This document shows positions 13,801 to 24,400 of a stretch of 64,000 nucleotides of DNA, in pieces. Every line of letters begins with the position of its first letter. Position 1 is the stretch's first letter. The position numbers and the translations under genes are program-made. The notes below the pieces were generated by a model. It searched no databases, had not been told where the DNA came from, and worked only from the letters and a program-made list of their open reading frames with translations. This stretch comes from Chrysomallon squamiferum. Its lineage: Eukaryota; Mollusca; Gastropoda; Neomphalida; Peltospiridae. The DNA is taken from positions 21,509,128 through 21,573,127 of the forward strand of contig CM022672.1 in NCBI GenBank assembly GCA_012295275.1, given 5' to 3'.

Positions 13801-16626
13801 AATTACTATGGTGAAGTAAATTAAAGTAAATGATATACAAACACTTTTTGGCTGAAGACAGAGACAGTATTAAATTTTGGCTATCAATAATTCAGGCCAT
13901 ATGGTTTTCATAAAATGTAGTTTGTATAAAACTAAGTAAAATCAGTATATTGTGCGTACATTGAACAAAGATCAATTAAAAAAAGAATGACTATAGTGGA
14001 TAGTAAATTAAAGTATTTGAAAAATACTTCAAACAGAAACAGGAATGTCTGATGTTAAATCTGGGATGTTCTATAAACTGGGTACAGTATAAACTAATTT
14101 CAATTAAAAAATGATGTTGGTAGATTTTTAATTAAAACTGCTGGCATTAAAAGTATTAAAATACTTCTTGAAAAGATACAATGGGAAGCATTCGTGGAAT
14201 ACATTAAGGGGATGCTAAAAAGCTAGAAGGCAATAAATTGATGCAATATTAAACAGGGTTGGTTTGACACTGGTGGTTGGCTATAAATTGAGTAAATATT
14301 TGAATGGTTTGTGTTTCACTAGTGGATGGCAATGAACAGAACACTGACAATGAAAAATAAACATAAGAAACTGACCGGCCTCTACAGTCTGTACTTTGTC
14401 CCACTCAGCTTTAGCCACATCAACTGATGAGGATTTATCACCTTCAGCAAGATCTATTTTAGCAGCAGTGTATGTGGCAATGTCTGGTTTATCAGACTCA
14501 GACAGAGACTGTGAAAACACAATAAAAATATTAACTAACAATAGTAATAAGTTATCACTACACTGAACAGAACTTGTATCCTTTGGCAATGAATGTATTA
14601 ATTTCTAAATTGCAATTAACTTAATTTGTTTCTGTTTATCAGACTTATATACTGGCTCTGACTAACTTATAAACACATTTAATAACTTTAATGAGTCAAA
14701 CAACTTTGAAGACCATAATAGGATTTTCAGAAAGTGACAAGTTATTTAAAATTCAAATCACATTTTAAGTTATTTATATGACAAAGAAAATAACATTCTT
14801 AACATGCATATTTTTAATGATTATCAAATTAATTTATTTGTAATAGTGTTTTTATCTCTTTCTTAGTGTTACTATCTGCAAACCATTTGAAATGAAATAC
14901 AATTTGAAAAACAGATTTGCAAGTCTTCATCTCAAATCAACATCATTATTTAATAACATAAATATTCTTAAGTTATTGCAGAGCAACAACAGAAAATCTT
15001 AAGTATTTTTAAATGATGTCATTTAATTTTAATTTCCTAGTAATTTTAATTTTCGAAAACCACAATTCACTTTAATCTGACAAATATTTTGCATCCTGAC
15101 TTAAATTTTAATTTGATATAATATATACTGTAAACTATCAATGTTTTGAAATGACGCTAAACTTACCTTAACAACATCACCTTCAATATTAACTGTATCA
15201 AAACGACAAGGTGAAGGTGGTGGTGGTGGCGGTGATGACGTTTCAGGTAGCAGCCCTCTGCTGACAGCGGCAGGCTGTGTCATTTGGGACTTGTTAATTA
15301 GAACAACCTCGTTACTGAATCCAGAAGCAGGTCGTTCTGCAGCTGTGGTAGTAGGAGCTGTAGCAGAGGCAGAAATATTTTGTTCTGGAAGTTCAAATTC
15401 AAATTCTGCATCTGAATTCTGTCTCTGAAGCTCTTCTTTGGCATTTGGAATTTCTTCATCTGACACTGAGGAAAAGTCTGACTTGTCATCAGAAAGGTTT
15501 TCAAATGAGGGACTGGTGGCTGATTTAAATCCATCTCGACGTGGGCTTGGAGAAATGTCTTCTTTATAAGGACCCTGTTCGCAAAAAAATATCCAAGAAA
15601 TATAAATTTAATTTAATATGTACAATGATCCACTTCAGAATAAATCATGGATATCATTAAAATGCACTACCCTATGATTTTTTTCTTATATTAGCTATTT
15701 GATACAAATTGAATAGATTGTGAAAAAAGCATCTTGCTATTTTTGATATGCTAAAAAGCCATTTATTACTTATATTTGCTAATTTTGATATGACAGTCAG
15801 AATATTATCCATATATTTTGAAAACTTATCTCAAAAAAAACAACAACAAAAAAAATATATATATATTGACTATTTTTACTAATTTAGATTTTACATTAAT
15901 CAATTAGTTTAAGCCTACAGTTTTGCTGAACAAGTGAGAAACTTAGAAAGCTTTGGGATTGCTAGTGACAAGAAAGAAGATATAATCTAAAAAGAGAGAC
16001 TCTTGAAATATTAACCTATTACCTAATTACAGTTTATTCATGTATTTTTATTTTCACCTATGTGCTATTTTCCTTATTACTAACATCAGTGCATGAAAAT
16101 ATGATATCTAATTGTATTTAATTATAGTCTGCTGTAGTTTGAATCAAAAGCAGCAATTCATTATTAGACAAACATTTACCTGGTCAAACCCTTTAAATGG
16201 ATCCTCCTTTGGATTATTTGGGATGTTCTTTCTGTTTTGTTCTTCAATGTAGATAGCAAGACCGGCTGCTATGCTTTCTTCAACCAGTCCATCAATTACC
16301 ATACGAACCTCTTCTGGTTCATCTTCATAACTAAGAACTTCGCCATTGGGTTCATTAGCATTGCCACCATTAATTGTGTAGCCTTCTGGACTTTCAGGAC
16401 TCTGAAACTGTATGCCTCTTCTGATGTCAGGATTATTAATACTCCTACTGGTACCTGCAGTTGTATTAGACTGATTATCTAATTCAGTACCTGCCATTGG
16501 TCTGTTTTCATTGATGTTGATGTCAAGAGTATTCGATATTTGATGATCATTTGAAGTATTGGCAAAGTCTATGTGTAGCTGTTCCAACTCCACTGGTCCA
16601 GAAGATTCAACAGATTCAGATGTCAT
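4895..16626 (-). CDS. ELMOD3: ELMO domain-containing protein 3 (ELMOD3-like), 11 coding exons, 614 aa
   Basis: ELMOD proteins are GTPase-activating proteins for ARF/ARL-family small GTPases (family knowledge). Coding exons in gene order: 16180-16626, 15167-15574, 14376-14508, 12945-12971 (27 nt), 9711-9811, 8682-8805, 7649-7771, 7218-7348, 6354-6430, 5676-5800, 4895-5043. They sum to 1845 nt in one open frame with GT-AG junctions. Residues 1 to about 340 are acidic, Ser/Pro/Ala-rich and probably disordered, with a run of prolines near residue 255. The ELMO domain covers about 375-590 and holds the family signature [13 protein letters not shown]; Arg463 is the expected GAP arginine. The total is much longer than I recall for vertebrate ELMOD3 (about 390 aa), because of the N-terminal extension. 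The start is the first ATG of the open first coding exon, before its in-frame upstream stop. The donor after exon 5 could instead be six bases downstream. The last acceptor (5044-5045) was chosen because only it restores phase. ELMOD3 rather than ELMOD1/2 is judged from overall resemblance. Confidence 0.88.
9470..9568. repeat. 33-bp tandem repeat, three near-perfect copies in ELMOD3 intron 5
   Basis: Each unit begins TGTCTGAAGGAA and ends GCCACATAAT; the copies differ by a single C/G change, so the duplication is recent. Confidence 0.9.
11122..12541 (+). mobile_element. Degenerate Tc1/mariner-type DNA transposon in ELMOD3 intron 4
   Basis: About 1.4 kb bounded by inverted terminal repeats: TACTCTCCCAAAAAAGAAAT on the left and, reverse-complemented on the right, TACTCTAACAAAAAAGAAAT, both continuing GCAAAA and flanked by TA as expected for this superfamily's target site. 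It lies in the long ELMOD3 intron between 9811 and 12945, opposite in orientation to that gene. Base composition is less AT-rich than the surrounding intron. Confidence 0.9.
11440..12360 (+). pseudogene. Tc1-like transposase pseudogene
   Basis: The first open stretch (11440-11724) reads as a transposase DNA-binding region with two helix-turn-helix-like halves ([20 protein letters not shown]) and the typical [11 protein letters not shown] linker. After a frame change the catalytic part appears in pieces: [10 protein letters not shown] near 11850 with the first Asp, then a stop, then [12 protein letters not shown], then [12 protein letters not shown] near 12110, where Thr replaces the second catalytic Asp (the family has HDNARPH), then WPSKSPDFN. 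Stops, frameshifts and the lost Asp mean it is inactive. Confidence 0.88.
13420..14260. repeat. Diverged tandem repeat of about 200-bp units in ELMOD3 intron 3
   Basis: The order of words AATTCAGG.CATATGG, AATGTAGTT.GTATAAAACTAA, CAGTATATTG.GC.TACATT and GGA..GTAAATTAAAGTA occurs at about 13660-13810 and again at about 13885-14020, with weaker traces on both sides. It is an old array. Confidence 0.6.
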
Positions 16627-17776
16627 TTTTCAATCTATCAGAAATGTAGCATAGTAATAATACTGCCTATATCAAGAAAATAAAAATTACATTTAAATAT
16701 TATGTAAATTTCCAAAATATTTATTTATTCTATAGTATGTGCTTATCTTACTGGTCCATTCTGTTGCTACCCCATTTATTTTTCTGCATCCAGTTATTTA
16801 AAAAATGTACCTTTTGTCATACTATAATGAGACTGATCTACAGAACTACTTAGGTGCGTGCCATCAGTGGAATTTGCTGCTGCAGAATAACTAAACAAAT
16901 TAAATATTTTCTTTTTAAATCAATTCTAAATAAACATATTAAATTAATTCAATTCAATTTATTTTAACAAACATTTAATTTGCTATGACACTGGTATCTG
17001 TAATATTAATTGATCTTGAACATTCAATCAAAATTATAATCATAATGTAGTGTTATTCTTATATGTGATTTACTGTATGCCTGACATTTGAATTATTTAT
17101 TTTAATGCCAACATGATACATTTTCCCCCATATCATATTATTTCAGGCCAGTGATGTTCTCTCTCTCCCGTCTCATTTATTTATTTTTAAATTAATTTAT
17201 TAATATTATATTTTTTAAAATTGATTATTTTATTTTAACAATAATATTCAAAATCAAACTTTTAAACATACATTTTGAAACTAAATAAAATAAATCGATG
17301 CATATATCATCTTTCAAATCCAAGGTATAAAATATTAAAATATAAATATAAAATCGTTTATTCGTTTTACTCAATTTACTGGAAAGAGAAAAGTAAATAT
17401 TCCATACAGAAAGCGGAATCAATCATTTTCCATATTAAATATCTTCGTATTTAGTTCACAACATTTCATTTATAATTTCTGTCAATAAACATACCAATAA
17501 ACAAATATTCGATGACTGCTGTCAAAAACTATCAGTAGATAATTTTGTGCTATTTTCCCTGTCAGGCTCAATCAGCCATTTCCAAACATTGAAGATCAGA
17601 GGCAAATGTTACAAAAAATATTTAAGCACATTTTAATAATGTGAATCATATAACACTGAGGAAAAATAAATAATACTATTGATTAAATTGGCGTCTATTC
17701 ATTAATGACAAAAATAATTTTATAAGGCATAAATTTAAATATGTAAGTTTCTGCGGATCTGCAAGCATAAAACAAA
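16627..17776. promoter_or_regulatory. Divergent intergenic region between ELMOD3 and MRPS18C
   Basis: The two start codons face away from each other and lie about 1.15 kb apart, so this stretch must hold both 5' UTRs and promoters. It may also hold an upstream non-coding ELMOD3 exon. I see no strong TATA box at a fitting distance for either gene, as expected for housekeeping genes. No coding sequence is visible. Confidence 0.5.
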
Positions 17777-18343
17777 ATGGCTTCCTTAAGCATGGTTAGA
17801 GGTTTATCAACAAAAATATTTACTGTCAGCGGTCGTCCTTGTTACAGTTTATGTCTGAGCACCAACAAATTGCAGTCTTCGAGTACGTTTAATGCAATTA
17901 TTGATAAATAAATAATTGTATCGGTACCATTATAGTTGTCAGTTTTGAGTGCATGATTATGATGAAATATCCTCCATAATAATGATAATGATAAATGAAA
18001 TATCGCCATTCGTTATTTACATTTTTACTATTTATTAGAATTTTTAGCTCTCACTGCGGTATTTTAATTGTTAAGCAGCAACGTTAATTTCTGACAATGC
18101 CACTGTTTTGTTAAGCGTTAATTTATTATATAATTATAAATTAAAATTTACATACTTAATATAGTAAATGTACTATATTATAATTATTATTTATTTATCA
18201 ATGTCTGAAAAATAAATATTTGTTATTAACCCATTATCCGAAATCTATAATGAGTTGTATATGTTTTTTTTTCTCGTTTTTTTCTGTTTGCTTAAACTTA
18301 AAGCGTTGGTTATATAATAATAATAATAATAATAATAGTAATA

Positions 18344-18380
<37 letters not shown>

Positions 18381-20683
18381 TATTGGTTTGGAACAAAAGT
18401 TCTGTGTTTTCTAAGTGAAATTCAAAGACAGTATTTAGATATTAGTACATAGATTTATTCAACAACATGTCATTTTGTTTCTTTCAGAATGTGTGTATAT
18501 ATTGTGTATATATATATATATATATATATATTTCAGTCACATATATGTGAAATCAAATGACCAACTATTGAAAAATCTACAAAACTTATGTTCCAATCCA
18601 ATATATAATCTGTAAATAATGATCTGTACTCATTGTTTCATTTACTAAAAGCAGCTTTTAAAAGGACTTTTTTTTTTTTATAGTGATAAATATTTCTTTA
18701 AAAAAGAACTCTTGAAATTAGCCCTACAAGACACACACACAGTTATGAATAGTTTTACTGCACAATTTTGTATTCTTAAATATTTTTCTGACAGCACAAG
18801 AAGCTTACATAACAAATCTCTTTCTTCACATAAGGCAAAAATTTATTTATTTATTACTATGTTTATTTTTTTTTGTGAAACTGTTTTAATTATATTCATT
18901 ACAAATATTGGTTTCAGTTATAAATCATAATTCTGAAATAGGATGTTACTTTGTTTCACAAAAGATGCACTTCTGGCATTGATAAAAGTGATATGAACTG
19001 TGCATGTGTAGTAGATACATTAGTAAATTACACAATATTTCTAAAAAATTTTTTGTTCATTTGCAGATACATATGTTCAAAACAATACATTTTCCTGTGG
19101 AAATCAGGCTGGTCCATTACAAATACCAGCAGGTATTAATATGAAGAACATGTCTTCTGAGACAGTAGATGAAAAAGTTGAATATTCTCCAGAATTAGTG
19201 AGAGAACTAACAGAGAAGATGGAAGGAGATATGGTAAATCTTATTGATTAAAGTGAATATTTACTATACAGTAATACAGGCTGAGAATCCTTTATCCCAT
19301 TTCAGAATTATGGAAATATTTTAGATTTCAGAATGTTTTGTAATTTGGATTATTAGGAGATAAATTTAAACACAAGTGCCATTTGTATTTCATACACAGC
19401 TTTTTCAGCTTGTGCAGGATATTTATATTATTTTTAATAATTGAAATAAAGTTTGTAAAAACCACTTGAAATTGTGAAGACTGTAACATATCACCATTTA
19501 GATTGCTCAGAAAAGGTTTCAGATTTCAAATGGTGAATAGATATATATTAGATAGAATCATAGATAGAGAAAATATCAAACTATTCACTGTCTTTTTAAA
19601 TTGTTTTATTTCAGCCATTGGACTGCATGCCAAACCCTTTCACAGAAGAAAGAAAGAAATGTATTCTGTGTAAATACAATATTGAATTGGACTATAAGGT
19701 ATCATGTGTAAAACAAACAAAATAATTTATAATGTTTACTATTTTCTGTCAGCAATACAAATTAATTGTTGAATTTATATGACTAGACACATTCACTTGA
19801 AGGAACTGCATTGTAATAATAAAATTATTTTGAGATCCACTTAAAGTATTATGCATTTACTATAATTCTAATTAAACTAAAAAAAAAATGTTTGTATTTT
19901 ATTCACTAACTTATAAATTTTATTCCCTAGAATCATTGTGATGCTTTGATAACTGAGATGTGGAAGTTTCATCAAGTTTTATTAATTTTTTGAAAACATC
20001 TTTTCAGAATACTCGTCTTTTAAGTCAGTTTGTGTCACCTTTCACTGGTAGAATATATGGCAGAAAAATTACTGGCCTCTGCATACCCATGCAGCAGAGA
20101 GTTGCAACACTCATCAAAAGATCTAGAAAATGCGGTAAGAAAACTTTATATCTTTTCTAAAAATGATTGTTTTAAATACAAAGCAACAATTATTTCAGAT
20201 AAATAAAAAATGTTGTTCGTTTGTAAAAACATAAAAAGTATTATAATATAAATAAAAGAGAAAAAAAAAGAAGTGGAAAAACAATAAAAAAACAATAGTG
20301 CCTTTGAATAATGTGAAGAGGGGCCATTTTCCTTTTAAACAATGAAGCAAAGAAATAAACTAATTTATTATGTAAAGAAATAATGTCATTTGTTTCATGA
20401 ATAACCTTTATGTTTAACATCCTCAGAAATGTTACAAATAGTACTGAATAATTAAATGCAGTAACCAACTGAAAATGTTTGTTTCGATTTGGTCACATAT
20501 TATGTCAATCTGATTTTGTACATTTTGTATGAACAAAATTATCTTGATTATTAATCAGTGCTTGATCAGTATAATAATAATTCATGTGCATGTTAATTTT
20601 CAGGTTTCATGCCATTTATTGTTAAAGATGCTGCATATTTACAAGATCCAAAGTTATTTGATCCTTTCAAGCCAGCCAGGTAG
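17777..20683 (+). CDS. MRPS18C: Mitochondrial small ribosomal subunit protein mS18c, 5 exons, 187 aa
   Basis: This is a bS18-family protein of the small subunit of the mitochondrial ribosome. Exons: 17777-17882, 19067-19233, 19615-19698, 20008-20134, 20604-20683. They join in phase to 564 nt. Residues 1 to about 35 look like a mitochondrial presequence (basic, Ser/Thr-rich, few acids). The S18 core follows from about residue 92: a CILCKYNIELDYKN stretch with a CxxC pair, then LLSQFVSPFTGRIYGRKITG, then an Arg/Lys-rich RNA-binding segment and GFMPF. These blocks match the S18c paralogue better than S18a or S18b as far as I can recall them. The C-terminus KLFDPFKPAR is short, as in the family. 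It is head-to-head with ELMOD3 and tail-to-tail with the kinase/CYREN gene. A polyadenylation signal lies 263 bases after the stop. Confidence 0.95.
18315..18532. repeat. (AAT)n and (TA)n microsatellites in MRPS18C intron 1
   Basis: (AAT)n at 18317-18379, with one interruption, and (TA)n at about 18508-18532. Confidence 0.9.
19272..19540. mobile_element. Possible degraded mariner-like MITE in MRPS18C intron 2
   Basis: The left end CAGGCTGAGAATCCTTTATC and nearby repeats of TTTCAGA, with an inverted-looking TTTCAGATTTCAAATGG near the right end, recall mariner-derived elements that start this way in other animals. Ends are too eroded to prove. Confidence 0.3.
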
Positions 20684-20945
20684 CAAAAGCTAGAAGATGA
20701 CATTAGAAAAGGACTGGAACTTCAGTATATTGTAATATTATTAATACCATATTAAAATTAACAAATCAGTGTGTGTTATAAAACAGATTATTTTTTAAAG
20801 TTGTCTGTTAAGTATTGGACAGTTGAGAATTTTTGTATAGAAGGACATATGAAATTGTAATAAGTCTCCTAAAAAATCAGTAAAAGAAAATTAATAAAAA
20901 GCATGTACAACAATCTGTAAATACTGTGTACAGACATAAAATTGT

Positions 20946-20951
20946 AATAAA
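20946..20951 (+). terminator. Polyadenylation signal AATAAA of MRPS18C
   Basis: Canonical AATAAA hexamer about 260 bases beyond the MRPS18C stop codon, followed by a T/GT-rich stretch. It is the most plausible 3' end signal before the convergent gene begins. Confidence 0.5.
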
Positions 20952-21110
20952 ACTTCAATGTTAATGACCTCTTTTTGTGTTTTTGATGTCAAATAATATT
21001 AACAAAACAATCATATGTAATATCTTCTATGTTGAATATTAAAAAGAGTTATTAAATTTTCTATAAAACTTTATTGTCTTCTGATAATAAGGTACAATGT
21101 AACAGAGCAT

Positions 21111-21116
21111 TTTATT
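21111..21116 (-). terminator. Candidate polyadenylation signal of the kinase/CYREN-like gene
   Basis: AATAAA on the minus strand about 330 bases past the stop of the minus-strand gene; a second copy lies at 21070-21075. With the MRPS18C signal, this places two convergent 3' ends within about 200 bases of each other. Confidence 0.35.
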
Positions 21117-21448
21117 AAAACAGATTTAAAATATATGAATTTTTATCATAATGCTAAATACATTTTAATTTGTAAACATTAAATATAAAAATATATCTGA
21201 CAGGAAATTAATTCGAAAAAGATGATCTATAATATTGTAAATTAAAATTACAGCCATTTTACTCGGTTAACTATAAATTTTATGCTACAAAATAGATTAT
21301 ATATATTTAAATAAAATATTTTTGCAGAGTAAATGTGGGCCATTATCATAAAAAGTACATATTGTGTTAAAAATATTTCTTGTAATCATGGCAGTTTCAT
21401 TTTCTAACAAGGAATGAGCAGGTATGAATTTCATCTTTGCAAACACAA

Positions 21449-24400
21449 TCAAGTAGCACTGACTCCATCTTCTGGATCCAATCTGTCAAAATAAAAATTG
21501 TTTATTAATCTTGTTCATTATTAAAATATCAGATTAAAATTTTAATATATAGTAAAAATATAGAAACCATTTAATTTAAGAGAAACAATAATACAGTGTA
21601 AATATTATTAACGTGCTCCCATGGTGGTTTGTATGAAGGATGAATTTTTTTTTTTTAAATCATTCTTTCAAGTTATTTTATTGTTTTATGATGCACTGCT
21701 GATAACAAAATATGACAAAAAAATAGCACTAACCACTTCATCACTGACTGTATGGCAGGTTGATCACTGTAATTATTATGACAACACAGGAAGAAACTTT
21801 AGAGGAACCTGATTTCATGTACACACAATGATACCATGATTGCACATTATTATTTTATAGCTAATTATATTAAACTATCAAAATATATTAAAATATATTG
21901 TGTAACTGCTATTTCTCATCTAACATTTGAAAAAAAAAAAAATGTTTTATTATTTGACATTTTTTAACAGTAAATTTATAGGTGAAAGATTTTACCTCAT
22001 CTTTTTCTTCTTGGAACATTCATTTCTCTGAGGCTCTGTTTTGGTATCAAACAAAGCATCTAACATTGCACCAATATCTTCCATATTGCTACGTATAACA
22101 CCACTCTCATGTTTATCAGTTTTATCATAGATTTGAGAAACAAGTTCCACTTTTATTTGATTGTTTTTCATGTTTTTGTGTTAATATCACAATCATCATG
22201 ATGTCTTTTCAGTGTTATTTGACTGGATGGCTCCTTTAGATCAGTTTCTATGTTCATTTCAGTCACTTTGAGTTCTCTGTTTCCAACCTTTAATTTGAAA
22301 ATATGAAAAAAGAAAATAAATTTTAAATTAACAAAAGCAATAAAAACTATAAAAAAACAAAGAAATAAAAAATAAAAACTAGAATGATATTTAAATAAAC
22401 AAAAATAACAATCATGTTAAATATTTCTGCATAAATAATTTTCATATAATTATATACATTTTTCAAATGATTCATTGATAACTGAACATTCTGAATTAAG
22501 CAGTTGTAGTATAAAAGAACTCAGTAAATTTTACCCTAAAAAGTTCTTCACTCACTGTTGTTTATTTATAATTTGAAATGACTAATTAAAAACACAGACA
22601 GAAAGAACAAAGCACAATCTTGGACCTCATCTATCTTTTCTGTCTGAAGATTTCCTACTGCTTTAGACAGGACAGTTTTATCATCTTCTTTATTCTTCCC
22701 ACATTCCTTTTCTCTTTTTCTCTCTTCACATTTAACTTTCCTTTCATTTTCAATCTTCAAGATAATATCTTCTCTTCCGGCCTTCAAAAATTAAAAAAAA
22801 ATTTTTTTTTTTTAAAGAAGATCTAAAAAGACAATCTATGAATAATTAGACATATTCATGAGAATACATATATAAACATACATATTTTTGTCTTTTGGCA
22901 GATGGCTGAAGCTAATTTGTTAGATCATTGGTCAAATGTTTGAAGGGTGTCAGGATGAGTCTTCCTCATTGCTACTTTATTTGGCAGTTATTTTCCCATT
23001 AAACAGTGGCTATTTCATTCATACCTGTTTCAGAAATTCTACAGCGCTTTCAACCAGTTCTTTCTCAGTCATCATATAAACTGTCCTTTTTCTAAAATTA
23101 AAATAAAAATAAAATATATATAAATATATATAAATAGGACAATAAATAATACATCTGAAAGAAAACAGGTCTTAAATTTTCACTCAAATAAAAAAAAAAA
23201 AAAAATAAAAATTCTTAAGTAATAGAAATATTACCTTGTTTTGCTTTGTGTTGAACTACCAGTTTTGTTAAGGTTTGACGCAGAACTAGAGGCCTGCCTT
23301 CCCAACATCCATTTAGGCAGACCACGTGATGGACTTGGAGATTCTGATTGGATCAGGGAAGTTGAGGGAATAAAAAGCTTTTTTGTTAGTTCTGTTCTAA
23401 GCTTTTCTATTCTGCTTTCTCTTTCTGACAGGGGTGTAGCATTTGTAGCATACAAAATTTGAAATCTGAAATAAATGAGTTTTATTTGCACTCTGTTTTA
23501 TACAGTAAATATAAAATTAAAGAAAAATATTCTTAATATATTTAATAATAATAATAATAATAAAATATATGTGTAAAAACATACTAAATATTTTGTTGGA
23601 CACTATTTATGTCATAAATGAATGATACATACCTTTCAATAGTAGTTTTATCTTTTGCAAAGAGATATTCTCTTTTGCCGAAGGGAAGGTCTTGAACCAG
23701 AAAGTTGTTTTGAAATTTATCAATGAGATGATACAGTGGGATTTCAGCAGACATCTTGTTTTCATCATTCTCCAAAACCAGAGTCTGCAGCATTGGAGGA
23801 ACTGCTGGTATCTGAGCAGCACAGCTACTAGTAACCTTCATGAAAATAATGGATGATGTTAAAAAGTTTTAATTATTTCAGAAACATTTACAGTTATTTG
23901 AAAATGGGAATTCTTAGCAGGTGTGATCTTTCTGTACAATAAGGGTGACTGTTAAAGCAATAAGCAATAATCTTTTACTTATTTGTTTTGTGAGCATAAT
24001 ATTACTTGAATATGAAGAATCTCTGTAAGAATTAATAACAAATACGACATTAAGAAGAAACTGATTTTTTTTTTTTTTTTTTAAATCACTAAATTATGTA
24101 TTAAGGTGAGCCAACCGCATCAAACTGAATTATCAGGAGCTTATATCAAAATATGCCAATATTAACATTTTTTGTAATTTTTCTCTCATTAAAAATACAT
24201 TTATTGTGTAAAAGGCAATAAAATATTAATATATTTATGACTTGTCATTATCATATTGCCACTAAAACTATTTAAAATTGAAATGGTAGTTAATAATTCT
24301 CAGATAAAGTCAGCTTAATTTTTTTTTTAATTCAATTTCAATTCACAACTCCCCCTCCCCACTAAAAAGAGAAAAAACCCAACAACACCACAAACATAGG

